A stretch of DNA of 64,000 nt from Rapana venosa (GCA_028751875.1 CM054156.1:53260010-53324009), one strand, 5' to 3'. Positions 9,357 to 21,039 are shown, counted from the first letter of the stretch. Notes: a model not told the origin generated them from the letters alone. Program-made: numbers and translations.

Positions 9357-10294
9357 TCACTTGTCAAAAGTGACTCCCAGGTAGGTTTGATGATACTCAA
9401 ATTTTAGCGTAGTGTTTCCAAGGGTAAGTTTACCAGGGTTTGCTTTGGGTGAGAGCGTGAACAGAGTAGCTGTGGGCTTCTCCTTGTTGATTGTTACGCA
9501 CCAGCTTTCAGCCCATGCTGCAACACTCTCCAGGGCAAGTTGCATTCTATAGGTTGCTGTTGTTGCATGCTCTTCGTTGCTCCAGAGTACCAGGTCGTCT
9601 GCATAAAGCGTGGCATGGACACCTCTTGGTAGTTCTGCGACCACATCGTTGATGAAGAGGATGAACAAAGTGGGTGAGAGCACACCTCCCTGGGGAACAC
9701 CCTGCCTCAGCCACAGTGGCCATCCACCGACACTCTGGCTCTTGGGTTGTGCAGGTAAGATTTGGTCCACTGGTACATGTTGCCTTGGATGCCATTTCGC
9801 AGGAGTTTCACAAGGAGGCCGTCTTTCCAGACCTTGTCAAAGGCCTTCTGTAAATCAATAAAGACCACCAGTGTGACATTCTGAGACTGGAAAGAATCCT
9901 CTATAACTTGAGACAGGTGAGTTGTTTGATGATCTGTACTTCTGTACTGTCTGAATCCAGCCTGTTCAAGTGCCACGATGCCCTAAGACTCCAGATAAAG
10001 CTGTAGGCGCTGGTTTACAATATGCTCCATGGTCTTACAGACACAACTAGTAAGGCTGATAGGACGGTAGCTTGCAGGTTTGCCTTTGTTCTTGCCTCTT
10101 TTAAGGATGGGAATCATTGTAGCTTCCTTCCAGCACTGCGGAACCTGCCCCTCTTTCCAGCTGAGGTTGAATATGTCCAAAAGAGTTTGGAGCGATGAGT
10201 TGCCTAAATGTTGTAACATCTCGTTTGTGATGTTATCAGGGCCAGGAGATTTCATTTTCCTCAACTTCTGGATGGCTTGTTTCAGTTCGGCCAT
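9357..10294 (-). pseudogene. LINE reverse transcriptase domain
   Basis: Three overlapping frames. 10294-9983 holds KSPGPDNITNEMLQHLG, WKEATMIPILKRGKNKG and SYRPISLTSCVCKTMEHIV. 9976-9707 holds EQAGFRQYRSTDHQ and VVFIDLQKAFDKVWKDGLL (motif A). 9770-9357 holds GVPQGGVLSPTLFILFINDV (motif B) and TLYADDLVLW (motif C, intact YADD), then TYLGVTFDK. All core RT motifs are present and uncorrupted; only the frame is broken. This domain copies the element RNA into DNA at the nicked target. Confidence 0.9.
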
Positions 10295-10362
10295 GGAGAG
10301 GTCTTGTTTCAGGGCATCATGTGTAGGGCGATTTTGTGCTAATCTGTCCTTTTTCTCTGTTC

Positions 10363-10977
10363 TTACTTCCTTCTGTAAGTGCTTGGGAATGGTGGTGTTG
10401 CTTTCTTCTGCGTAGGTGCTTGCAAGGTGTTTGCAGCTGCCTTTCCTGTTAGCATCTGTTCATCTTCCTCTAGGGTGATCTTCTGTCCCTTGGTACCTTC
10501 ATCATTCATTGCCTTTATTAGACTGTAGACTTTGGCGGTATCCTTCTCCATATTTAAACTTGCCATCTTTTCCTTCCAGCCTGCACGCTTGTTCTCTATC
10601 TTTGTTCTTAGGTGTTTGGTGGCACATTCTTTCAGCTTGATGTTATTTTCTTGGCTCGGCTGTGTCTCAGCTTTCTCTCTGGCTTCATTAAGAGCATCAT
10701 GAGTCCGCTGCAGCGCTTCAGACCAGTATGGCTTGTAGTCTTTCCTTGCTCCCCTTGGTATGCACTCCTTAGCCGCTTGAAGGATGCTGTTGTTAAACTC
10801 CTTCACAACTTTGTTGATGTTCCTTCCCTCTGTCTTGATGTTTATTGTCAGCTCGTTCGTTCTAATGCTGAAGAGAGCCCATGTCCCTTTCTTGTAGTTC
10901 CATCGTGGGTGTTGGGCATGTCCAGGCATTTCAACACCACTAATGGTGAGGATAACTGGGGCGATGGTCACTTCCAC
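10363..10977 (-). pseudogene. LINE linker between endonuclease and RT
   Basis: A 204-residue frame beginning in the end of the endonuclease (PVILTISGVEMPGHAQ) and continuing through KEFNNSILQAAKECIPRGAR, YKPYWSEALQRTHDALNEAR and KVYSLIKAMNDE. It is charged and probably helical, as usual for this linker. The same protein is split into shorter pieces in copy 1 (514-112), where single-base differences break the frame. Confidence 0.8.
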
Positions 10978-11743
10978 CTAGTTGATGTTCTACCTTTCTG
11001 CTGATCTTTCTGTGGATGTCATCAGTGCAGAAAGCCAGGTCCGGTGTGGTGGTTGTATGCCAGCAGCGGGAGTAGAAGGTCGGTGGATCAGTGGGATCAT
11101 TGACAAGGATTAGGTGGTGTTCATCTTGCCAGTTCTTTACTTTTTCTCCTCGTGAGTCCAAGGTATTGTATCCCCAGCTCTGGGACCGGCTGCTGAAGTC
11201 ATCAGTGATGAGGAAGTCTCTGTCGGGGACCTGGATGCTGTCCAGTGCTACAGCTTGTCGTCAGGGGCAATAATAGTTGAGGATGTTGAGGATGCTGTTT
11301 GAGGTGGACACCTTGACTTGAAGATATTCTGATTCTTTCATATATCTAGTTGTTTCACTAGCATTTAGATTGTTTCTAACCAGTGTTAGCACTCCTCCTT
11401 TCCTTCTCCCTTGACGATCACTCCTGAACACCTGATAGCCTCTAATCTTGAAAGTCTTCCCTTCCTGCAGATGAGTTTCTTGAATGCAGCAGATGCTTAT
11501 GTTGTTCTCATGTAGGAACTGTTGGAGATCTTCCCTCTTGGTTGAAACCCCTTCTGCATTCCATTGCATGATGTTGATTGAGGGAGGCTCTTTCTTTGGT
11601 TGGCCAGTCGCTGTCCTTGCTCGCCTCCTGACTCCACAAGACGAGACGAAGGGACCTCCAGTCGCTTTGGGTGGGTTCCTTTGAGGCCTGGAACCCGCGC
11701 TGCACCTGCCTGGCGGATCCCCACAGGGCGAGCACCATTCCAA
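10940..11743 (-). pseudogene. LINE APE-type endonuclease domain
   Basis: 11743-11261 reads through PPSINIMQWNAEGVSTKRED (catalytic Asn), NNISICCIQETHLQEGKTFK (catalytic Glu in QETH) and GYQVFRSDRQGRRKGGVLTL, to NILNYYCP. 11161-10940 continues with NWQDEHHLILVNDPTDPPTF, TTTPDLAFCT and GGSDHRP (SDH). A frame change near 11170-11260 separates the halves. The motifs match exonuclease III-like endonucleases of non-LTR elements, which nick DNA to prime reverse transcription. Confidence 0.85.
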
Positions 11744-11766
11744 TTGATCTGGTCTCCAAACATCAT

Positions 11767-12232
11767 TTAAGGCTATAATACATGGTGTCGGGTTTTGGTT
11801 GGAGCGCCTGACGGCCCGACACCTCTGATTTCAGCTCCTTTGGCACATGACAGGGTTTCCTCCTGGGTTTTTCTTCCGAGTTTCCTTCTCCATGCATGGG
11901 TTTTGAAATCAAGTTATCTGCTCTTCTGGGTTTAGATTTTGTCAGCAAAACAGCTCCACCTACCCTACCTGGTTATCCCGCCAGGCGCTCGGTCTTCCCA
12001 CAGCAGTCTTTGCGAAAACAGGGACCCCAAAAGGGGTAGGTGCCTGCTGTGGAAATTTTCGATAGGAGAGGTTATGCAGCACCCTTCTGAAGTTACCCCT
12101 CTTGCCTGGCAAGCCAAACAAGAGGTTGCAGCTTCACTATCCCCGGGAAGCAGAGGTGTAGAGCGGATGCTCAGAACTGCACATACTTCCCTTCACAGGT
12201 GGGACATCCAGCACCAGACCCTGTGGTCCCCC
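11767..12232 (-). other. I-type LINE 5' UTR
   Basis: About 460 bases upstream of the endonuclease without a recognisable ORF1. It is conserved with 1506-1963 except for small indels. LINE 5' UTRs often carry an internal promoter; no specific motif is identified here. Confidence 0.5.
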
Positions 12233-13255
12233 GCCTGAGCCTCCTGATCCCCAGTTCACTGGCACTCCTCTCTTTTTCTTCCATCCCACAAGTGAAAAAG
12301 AAATCATGACAATTCTGAAGGAAATGACTATAAAATCATGCGACCTTGATCCCATACTTGCTCCTGTTCTCTCACAATGCCTTCCACAACTAGTACCTAT
12401 TATCACTAAAATAGTAAACTCATCTCTTCTGTCAGGAAATTTTCCATCAGCCCTAAAAACCGCAACAGTCACACCTCTACTAAAATAGCACGACCTCGAT
12501 CCCAACATTCTGAAGAATTATAGACCTGTCTCAAACTTACCCTTTGTTCTAAAGCACTAGAAAAAGTCGTTCTCAAACAGCTCAACAGTCACCTTCTTTC
12601 CCAATGATCTCCTTCCCCTTTTCAATATGCATATCGCCCCAGACATAGCAATGAAACCACCCAAGTCAACACTTAAGATACACTTCTTGCTTCTGATGCA
12701 GGAAAAATCCCTCCTCACTCTCTTGACTTATCGTACCCTTTTGACACTATAGATCAATAAATTCTTCTTTCTCGCCTCCAAAATACGTTAGTATTGATGC
12801 ACAGCTCTCACCTGGTCTACTTTATACCTCACAGACCGATTCCAGAAAGTTATTATAAACAAAATTCAATCAAAACCTGTCAAAATAAAAGATGGAGTCC
12901 CACAGGGATTAGTCCTGGGCCCTGTTCTCTTTACTCTATACACTGCTCCACTCCCACATATAATAAATAACCACCATATTGATCATCATTTCTATACCGA
13001 TGATACTCAGCTTCAGTGCAGTGATACTGTTGAAAACTTGCTTTCCCCTTGACAAATACGTCCTACTGCCTTCAAGATATTCAAAACTGGATGACACAGA
13101 ACAAGTTACAACTTAATGCTGATAAAACCGAAACCATCTCATAGGGACCGACATAAACTTTCCTCCATCACAAAACTTCAATAGAATTCGCAATACATCA
13201 GTTCCTTTGCCCAACTCTGTGAAGTATTAAGGAGTAGTTCTTGACAACACACTCT
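12233..13255 (+). pseudogene. L2-like LINE reverse transcriptase, first part (copy 2)
   Basis: Same content as 1964-2995: FTGTPLFFFHP, KSCDLDPILAPVL, VAFDTID-like motif A, VPQGLVLGPVLFTLYT and FYTDDTQL. Compared with copy 1 it has more single-base losses (for example at 12720-12790), so even the short open frames are broken sooner. It ends at the left target-site duplication (13239-13255). Confidence 0.85.
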
Positions 13256-14120
13256 TCTTTTTCTTCTTCTTCCTTTTTTGTCATGTTTCTCCCAGGGGAG
13301 GTTTGACATTGAGGAGCCTTCTCCATCTCTCTCTGTTTTGAGCTTCCTCCTTATTTATGCCCCTTTCTCTAAGATCATCTGCCATACAGGCAGCCCAGGT
13401 TTTGCTAGATCTTCCCTTTGGTCTCTTTCCATCCACTACGAAGTTCATTGCCTTTTTGATGAGTGGTGGTCTGATTTCCGTTTAACGTGCCCCAAAACCC
13501 CGCAGTCTATTGGTACTAGCTACAGACTTCAGATCATCAACTTCGCACATTCTCCATACTTTTTTCATTCGTGATCCTGTCTTCCCATTTGATTTTGTCA
13601 TGTAGCGTAGCATTGGGGTTTTCACAGCTTTTTTTACAGCTCTTCAACAAACGTTCCACGGTTTTTGTGAAAACCCACGTCTCTGAACCATACAGGAGAA
13701 CAGGGCTGATGCAGGCCTTATATATCAGACAGCATCTCTCCAGTGGATTTTCTGATTTCCGAGCAGAATTGTCAATGCTTTTTCCCTTTCTCCAATACTT
13801 GCAATCCTGGTTCTGACAGCTAATTTAGATTTTGTTTGTTAGCAGAATTCGTCTACCACTTCTATCTTCCCTTGTTCAAATTCTAGCTCCTCCTTTCCTG
13901 CACGGGTTGTCTTTTCCCTTTTTATTCATACAACGGGCAGACAATTACTCCTCCCCCTTCTTCAGACTTTTGAGCCCTTTTAGCATTTTTTGTGACACCA
14001 ATATTGACAGTTGGAGCATTTGATCGAACTGTTCCCCACTCCTTTGTGGCAGACACCACATGGGTATTTGCCTTGCTCTCTATGTGTTCTGCGGTCCTTT
14101 TCCAACTGTCATTGCTTTGG
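13256..14120 (-). mobile_element. 5'-truncated LINE 3' end with zinc motif (copy 2)
   Basis: Second copy of the fragment at 2996-3860, flanked by the same 17-bp duplication (13239-13255 and 14121-14137). The zinc-motif and RLRWFGH regions are damaged by indels, for example at 13440-13500 and 13900-13990. Shared insertion point and target duplication show that the whole block was copied after this insertion. Confidence 0.8.
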
Positions 14121-14756
14121 TCTTGACAACACACTCTCTAAAGAAAAAATTCATCACCCAACCTGCCCCGTCTTGCTACTACAATTAAGGGCATAGGCGC
14201 GATTGGCAAGTCTATGTCCGCTGACGCAACTTTCCCAAACTTGTCACATCTCTCATTCTTCACATTTAGACTACTGTAATTCTCTTTGGTTTGGCCCAAA
14301 CCCGCATCATCCATCCACTCCTTCAACGCATACAAAGCTCTGCACTCAACTGGTCCTGAGAAAGAGAAAGTCTGAACACATCACTCCCTCTTCTGCAATC
14401 TCTTCACTGGCTGCCTGTCTCACAAAGACTGAAGTATAAGATCAATACCCTCTTTTTTCAAATGTCTCCACAAATCTGCAATCTTATCTTTGTAACTGTC
14501 ATTTACCTGTACACTACTCCCGTTACCTTCGTTCAGCCGCAGATACTTTGTGCTTTCGAACACCAAGATTCAAAAAACACTGTTGGCTGTCGCTCTATCT
14601 CTGTTTCTGGTCCATCCACGTGGAATGACCTCCCTCTTTCACTTCGCCAAAAGCCTTCATTTGATACCTTCAAATCCACCTCAAAACACCTTATTTTCTA
14701 CCTGAGACTTTCCCCTCATATCTGTCCCTAATTTTCAACAGCATCCTTCACCTCCT
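14121..14756 (+). pseudogene. L2-like LINE, C-terminal domain (copy 2)
   Basis: Equivalent of 3861-4498. Recognisable pieces are SHLDYCNSL, LVLRKRKSEHIT, SLAACLTKTEV in a shifted frame and GPSTWNDLPLSLRQ. More indels than copy 1. Confidence 0.8.
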
Positions 14757-14767
14757 AAGTGTGTGTG

Positions 14768-14816
<49 letters not shown>

Positions 14817-15100
14817 GTGTGTGTGTGTGGTGTGTTTGTGTGTGTGTGCGTGCATACGTGCGTGCGTGCGCGGAGATGGATTTGAAATATGTTGTTCATT
14901 ATGTTTAAGGAGAGTTGCATGCGTGTAAATGATGTGATACAAGCGCTTGGATTTGTTGTTTTTACAAGATTCAGCGCTAAATAAGTTAAAATATTTTTAA
15001 ATAATTATTTTTATTATTTTATTATTATTATTTTTAAATTATCATTTTTAAATTATTATTTTTATTTTATTATTATCATCATTTTTTTATTAACTCAATT
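14757..15100 (+). repeat. L2-like 3' UTR: (GT)n, tail, degraded (ATT)n (copy 2)
   Basis: GT tract at 14757-14865, tail AAGCGCTTGGATTTGTTG with AGCGCTAAATAA, then an A/T-rich run (14985-15090) standing where copy 1 has a clean ATT run. The change from ATT units to TTTTTAAA-like text suggests base-calling failure rather than evolution. Confidence 0.75.
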
Positions 15101-15104
15101 GAAA

Positions 15105-15573
15105 GAAGACTAATCCGAACACATCACTCCTCTTCTGCGATCTCTTCACTGGCTGCCTGTCTCACAAAGACTGAAGTATAAATCAATACCCTCTGTTTCA
15201 AATGTCTCCACAAATCTGCACCCTCTTATCTCTGAAAACTGTCTTCACCTGTACACTCCATCCCGTTCCCTTCGTTCAGCCGCAGATACTTTGTGCTTTC
15301 GAACACCCAATTCAAACATACCACTGTTGGCTGTCGATCTTTTTTTTTTCTGGTCCGTCCACGTCGAATGACCTCCCTCTTTCACTTCGCCAAAAGACCT
15401 TCACTTGATACTTTCAAACCCAAAGCCTCAAAACACCCCTTATTTCCTACCTGACACTTTTCCCTCTTATCCGTCTCTACTTTTAAACAGAAACCCTTTC
15501 ATCTCCTAATTGTGCTCGCGGTTTGGGGTGTGTGGTGTGTGTGTGTGTGTGTGTGGGGTGTGTGTGTGTGTGG

Positions 15574-15604
<31 letters not shown>

Positions 15605-15763
15605 TGTGTGTACATACACTTTGCATAAATTTGAAAAAAGTTCTTTATTATATTTGAGGAAAGTTGCAGCGCGTAAATGATTGAGTGCAACGCTTGGATT
15701 GTTTGTTTTACAAGATTCGCGCTATATAAATTCCATATATTTTTATTATTTATTATTATTAAT
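15105..15763 (+). mobile_element. Second tandem L2-like 3' end (copy 2)
   Basis: Equivalent of 4862-5521, including LHWLP and LPLSLRQ pieces, a GT tract with GGG interruptions (15520-15611), the GCGCTATATAAATTCCATA tail and a short ATT run. Confidence 0.75.
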
Positions 15764-16289
15764 TCACTTAGCATAAGGAGAACAGGATTGGGTTTTTTTT
15801 GTGTTCCAATCTATGGCTACGACTCAGTGTTTTGAGGAGCAGTAAGTGTCGATTATGGCTGCATCACAGTGGCAAAAGAAGAAAAAGGGAGGCATTATCT
15901 ATTCATGATCTAATGTGTATAAGGGTTAGATTTATTTTTTGTCATCAATGATGGTGCCTACGTATCGTGTCTTTTGGTTTTGTATCCTTGGATAAAGCTC
16001 TGAGGTTCCCCCCATTGGTGAGACTTCTGCATAGCCCCCTTTTATCCCCCAACCTTATAGGTACCTGCATTCCACTTTTGGGATGGTGTCTATTTTATTC
16101 CCTTTATTAAATTTATGCGTTCTTTTGTTTCGAGGATAATGGACTAACACCCATGTGCTTTTCTAAAATCCATCCCCGTACGTATGCGGTTTTTTAAATG
16201 TTGTCATCTGTTCTCACCAGCACACAATGGCGTACTCTTTTTGGTGTCTCAACACACACCTGTTTGTATGCGTTTTAAAAAACAACAAC
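15764..16289. other. Spacer, nothing recognised (copy 2)
   Basis: Near-identical to 5522-6039. No gene or repeat structure seen. Confidence 0.4.
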
Positions 16290-16545
16290 AAGTTTGTCAT
16301 CAATTCCCACCAAAATAGCGTACTCTTCCAAAGGTGGGGCGGGTTTTTTAACTGTGTGCAAGAATCCTATGTGCACTCGCACACAGGGCCTTTATTTTGT
16401 AGTCTCATTCCCAAGGAGCGTGACAATCATTCGATTTTCTTATCAAACTGGGAAAAAGTGTAAGACAGGGAATTGGGTCCAGAATTTGACATTGACGGTT
16501 TATTTGTTAGCAGGCGATTCTTAACATTTAAGTCCAGGTAATTCA
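16290..16545 (-). mobile_element. tRNA-derived SINE (copy 2)
   Basis: Equivalent of 6040-6310. The tRNA-like head lies at about 16445-16540 and the GAGACTACAAAATAAAGGCC block at 16386-16408, on the minus strand. It carries extra indels in the head compared with copy 1. Confidence 0.55.
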
Positions 16546-16714
16546 GTTTACACAAGAAGGAACAGTCCTTCACGTTAAGTATATGGGAAGTAGTGAGATA
16601 GATCCCCACGCAGGAGTCATCAGAATCTTAATCATTGGGGGAAGAGCAGAGCCAGTACAACTGTTGGTTTAAAGAGTGAAAAGGGTAAGGAAAAGAACAG
16701 TGCCTTTGGGGGAA

Positions 16715-17008
16715 CCATAGAAATGGACTTTATGAAGAAAATGCCCCTTGAAATCAGACAAACTGTGGTTTTCCTTGACAAAAAGGTCAGATCTGTCTGA
16801 CTGTATGTGAAGCAATAGAAGTGGACTTAATGAATAAAATGCCCCTTGAAATCAGACAAACGTGTTTGCCTTGGCAAAAAGCTCATAATCTCCAGTGTAT
16901 GTGAAGCAGTAGAAGTGGGCTTTATGAAGAAAATGCCCTTTGAAATCGGACAAACTGTGTTTGCTTTGTCAAAAAACTAGTAAATTGGTAGGACTGCCTG
17001 TGACGTCA
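16715..17008. repeat. 97-bp tandem repeat plus CRE palindrome (copy 2)
   Basis: Three 97-bp units equivalent to 6484-6745, followed by TGACGTCA at 17001-17008 and the weakened inverted repeat. Small indels distinguish it from copy 1. Confidence 0.75.
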
Positions 17009-17104
17009 TACCGACTGTCCCGTCTGTTAAAGCAGCTGTTTCTTCTTTGTTCATAGCTGCACATAGAACTGACAGTCAGGACACAATGCCCTACAAACCA
17101 ACAG

Positions 17105-17695
17105 GTTTCAGCAATGCCTGTAAGGACCACGTCCTACAGGATAATAGTCATGGTTTTAACGAGATCATGGAAGGACAGTCTTAAAGGACCATGTCTTACA
17201 GGATAATAGACATGGTTTTAACAAGATCATGAAAGGACCATGTCATACAGGATAATAGTCATGGTTTTAACGAGATTCTGTAAGGACCATGTCTTACAGG
17301 ATAATAGTCATGGTTTTAACGAGATCATGAAAGGACAGTCTTAAAGGACAAGGGTTCACAGGATAATAGTCATGGCTCTGACAAGATCCTGTAAGGACAA
17401 TGTCTTACAGGACAATAGTCATGGTTGTAACAAGATCCTGTAAAGGCAATGGCTCACAGGATAATAGTCATGGCTCTGACAAGATCCTGTAAGGACAATG
17501 TCTTACAGGACAATAGTCATGGTTGTAACAAGATCCTGTAAAGGCAATGGCTCACAGGATAAAAGTCATGGCTCTGACAAGATCCTGTAAAGACAATGGC
17601 TCACAGGCCAATAGCCATGGCTCTGACAAGATCCTTTAAGGACAATGTCTTACAGGACAATAGTCATGGTTGTAAGAATATCCTGTGATGTCCTT
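17105..17695. repeat. 49-bp minisatellite with a hairpin in each unit
   Basis: About 12 units. The core ATAATAG/ACAATAG starts at 17141, 17203, 17252, 17301, 17363, 17412, 17461, 17510, 17559, 17608 and 17657: nine spacings at or near 49 bases and two of 62 (the longer ones include AAGGACAGTCTTA). From 17363 on, alternating unit types give a 98-bp higher-order period. In the best units CCTGTAAG and CTTACAGG, perfect reverse complements separated by 8 bases, form a short hairpin (for example 17388-17411). Other units carry GGCTCACAGG in place of the right arm. The array is cut by the gap in copy 1 and degraded in copy 3 (56050-56700). Confidence 0.9.
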
Positions 17696-17849
17696 GGCTT
17701 ATCGATGCAAGTATGATACAACTGAATAGAAAATGATACTCTTCATAATCTGTTTTATAGCAGACTGTGGCTGGCTGTTTTGATGCATCCCTAGATCAAC
17801 TGCTGTGCACCATAGATCACTGCAGGTTATCAGAAACTACTTCTGTTAT
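17696..17849. other. Short spacer, nothing recognised
   Basis: About 150 bases between the minisatellite and the CATA microsatellite; no feature seen. Confidence 0.4.
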
Positions 17850-18520
17850 ACATATACATACATAGATACATACATAGATACATACATAGATACATGCACA
17901 CATACATACATAGATACACTCACACATACATATATAGATACATTCTTACATACATACATACATACATACATACTACATACATACATACATACAAAACATA
18001 CATACATAAACATAATACATACACATACAAAACATAACGCCCGCACGCATACACGCCAACACAAAGCATACATAAACAGCATAGATAGACATACATACAT
18101 CATACATACATCAACATACATACTACATACATACATACATACATCTATGTACATACATACTACATAAACATACATACATACAAACATACATACATACATA
18201 CATACATACAATATAACAACACATACACAACATACACATACATACAACAACATACATATATACATACAACATACATAAAAATACATACATACATACATAC
18301 ATACATACATACATACATACATACTACATCATACATACTACACACATACATACATACACAACACATGCATAAAATCATACATAAAACCAAAACATACATA
18401 TATACATACATACATCATACATATAATACATACATAAATACATACATACACACACAAAACACACACACACACACAACACACACACACACAAACACCACAC
18501 AAACCAAACACACACACAAA
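17850..18520. repeat. (CATA)n microsatellite with CA-rich end
   Basis: Imperfect CATA/GATA tetranucleotide repeat for nearly 600 bases, with CAC and AAC interruptions, ending in CA-rich sequence (18445-18515). Long open frames across it on either strand, reading MYVCMYVC or THTYIHTY, are produced by the repeat and are not genes. Confidence 0.95.
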
Positions 18521-18699
18521 ATCAAGATCTAATCCTTCACTCCTTTGGGTAAGAGATTACAAACAAAATGAACAGAAAAGTAAACCCAACACAATACAAC
18601 CAAAAATAATATGAATACTAACAGTAGCTGAAAAGCAAGAATTAATCACATAATGATAAGCAAACAGTATTAATAATTCAATACTATTTTTAAGTATAC
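18521..18699. other. AT-rich spacer
   Basis: No coding or repeat structure is recognised. It may be the 3' UTR of the minus-strand LINE relic that follows. Confidence 0.3.
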
Positions 18700-20300
18700 A
18701 CATTTCTTTAAAAGACAGAATCTACACATATGAAAGACAATTGAAATTTTAAGAAATACCAGCAAATTTTATGAATTTTGAGAGCAACGGGAGAACTTTT
18801 TCGAAATTTTTCATTTAATTAGCCCCACAAAAATTAGAGCTGGACATGGTTGAAGAAAATTTCGGGGAATAAAATCTTGTCGTAAATGTTTGAAGTAGGA
18901 CATTCCTAATAAAATGAAATTCAACCCCAAAAACAGACTTATTGCATTTGAACATATTTTTTTTCCCCTTGGTATTTTTAGGGAAACATGTCCAACCTCA
19001 ACGGAAGTTTGTGAAAAATTTAAAAAACGAAACTTCATAAGAGGGGAAACTATACATCGGTAAAACAAAATATATTTTTCCATACCCCCAATCGATCTTA
19101 AAAGGTGTTTTTTTTTTTTATAAAAAAGGGCATCTACATTTTTTCCACAGCCATTCCCATTCTTTAAACAAATTTTCATTAAAAAGGCTTTGTTTATGAA
19201 AAATTTGTGAATAATATTTGAACAAAACTGTCCCTCCCCCAAAAACAGTAAAATCCGTTTTGTACCAAAATATTTTAAAATCTTATTTAGCCATGATGTT
19301 TGAATCAAAGTTTTTGTCATGTGAATTTTTCATCATCTCATAAACTTTTGGGGATAGTTTTTCAGACGAGTCAACAGCTGCACCCGAAACGAACCATTCA
19401 AACAGAGCCCCAAAACAAAAAAAAAGGATATCCCCAATTTCCCATAACTGGGAAAAGTTGACTTTGTACGTTTTAAAACGAAAAATAAACTTTTAAATCT
19501 TAACTGAAATTTGCCCAATTTTTGGTTGGGTTTTCATATCCCCCAAATTTTTCACATCCATACAACAAAAAAAATACCCGATTTGCAATCCTTATCAAAC
19601 TAAAAAATAACTTTTAGTAGCTTTATCATAAGCATTTTTTTTTTTCATTTTTTCAAAACTACCCCCTCTTTCAAAGTTAAATTTCCCAAATATTTAAAAC
19701 TATTAACAACTTCAACGCTTTTTTTCCCAAAATACGTAAACATGTAACGAGATCATTGTGGGCCCAAAAACCATGATTTTTTTTTCACTGGGTTTACAAT
19801 TTTTCCCCTGGGAAAAAGTAACATTTTAAAATTTTCCAAAGCAACTTGTAACCCCTTGTTTTATTAAAAATAAAATAGTAAAATCAGCATATTGCAAAAA
19901 TCAAAAAACCTTGACAAAGCTGGGTTTAACCCTTGTTTTTCCCTTCGATGAAAGTTGAATATTCAAAGGGAAAAAAAAATTTAAAATCTTTTCAAATATT
20001 TTTCCAAAACATTCAGAAACCCAAAAAAAAACAAAACAGGAAAAAGACTACCCCTTGCGAACACCAGTAGAAAAATTTTAAATATCCTAAAAAGGCTCCA
20101 TCATTAAAAACACAAGATTTTACTTTTCAATTTCAAAGTTCATTGATAAATTTTAGTATTTTTTTTTCCCTTTCATTTTTTTATTTCCAGTTTATACCAT
20201 AAAAGGGACTACGCCATACAGAATCAAAAGCCCTTTTATAAACAACAAAAGCCAGATTAAAAGGGGGCTTTTTTACTTAGAAATATATCCAAAAAACATT
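18700..20300 (-). mobile_element. Minus-strand LINE RT relic between CATA repeats
   Basis: Reading the minus strand from 20270 downward: LAFVVYKRAFDSVWRSPFYG (RT motif A), KSKILCF with a GVxxxLFxFF-like segment (motif B region), LQYADFTILF (motif C, with F for the second Asp), VFGP, and then 19518-18811 including NGSFRVQLLTRLKN and a 169-residue frame. The AFVDYKRAFDSVWR pattern is typical of non-LTR RTs. The clade is not assigned. Many stops and homopolymer runs interrupt it. Its copy is at 57600-59250. Confidence 0.65.
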
Positions 20301-20319
20301 TTTAAAATGAAAAAATTTG

Positions 20320-20555
20320 TCACACATACATACATACTTACTAATAATACAAACAAACATACATACATACAACATACTTTACTACATACATACATACATA
20401 CATACATATTGCATACATACATACATACATACATAAACACGAAATGTACACACACATACAACATACAAACATACACACATACATACATACATACATACAT
20501 ACATACATACATACATACATACATACATACATACATACATACATACATAAGCAAG
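20320..20555. repeat. (CATA)n microsatellite
   Basis: Second CATA tract, nearly pure from 20475 to 20548. It lies on the other side of the LINE relic from the tract at 17850-18440, in the same strand phase. Confidence 0.95.
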
Positions 20556-20644
20556 AAAGCAAGAACAACGTGTTACACACATCCTTGGCTCGCTCAAGTG
20601 CGTCTGTTCTTGTTACAAGCAGATGAGCAAGAAAGCAAACAGGT

Positions 20645-20800
20645 GCCCCCCTCCTCCCCCCCCCCCCCCCCCACACGCCGCACACACGCATACGTTTCAC
20701 ACACACCGCACAACAACACACCAAAACACACACCACACACAAAAAACAACACAACCCCGCACGCACACACGTACGCACACACATATACACAACCGCGGGG
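20645..20800. repeat. Poly-C run and CA/ACACCACA low-complexity tract
   Basis: A run of C bases at 20654-20672 followed by irregular CA-rich sequence to about 20795. The PPPPPPP frames here are an effect of the C run. Confidence 0.9.
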
Positions 20801-21039
20801 ACAGAGAAAAGGAAAAAAACAGACGAGGGAGACAGAGAGATAACTCAGAATCGTAATTGTAAGGCTGCCAGCCTGTATACAAGGGGGTATTCATTTGGAA
20901 AAAAGAAAGAGAAAATAGAGAACACAGGACAAAGACCACAAGATTAAACATCAACAAAGAGTGCGTTTGTTCGCGATATCCAGTTAAAGCGACAATGCAC
21001 AATGAAGAAATCCAAGCAATTGATTTCTAAAGGAATAGA

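Larger units (their letters stand above)
7944..12232 (-). mobile_element. I-type LINE (endonuclease-RT-RNase H), near full length
   Basis: A 4.3-kb minus-strand non-LTR retrotransposon inserted in the L2-like LINE. In 5' to 3' order: about 460 bases of 5' UTR, APE endonuclease (11743-10940), linker (10977-10363), RT (10294-9357), thumb region (9356-8773), RNase H (8772-8197), a cysteine/histidine C-terminal motif (8176-7973) and a very short 3' end. The RNase H after the RT places it in the I superfamily (I/Nimb/Ingi-like); the exact clade is not resolved. No ORF1 is recognised. At least six frame changes interrupt the ORF; many lie at homopolymers and may be sequencing errors. Copy 1 repeats its first half at 1-1963. 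Confidence 0.85.

Noticed and set aside
17805..18411. Tyr/Cys/Val/Met or Thr/His/Ile repeat proteins
   Set aside because: Direct products of the CATA microsatellite in different frames; no independent coding evidence.
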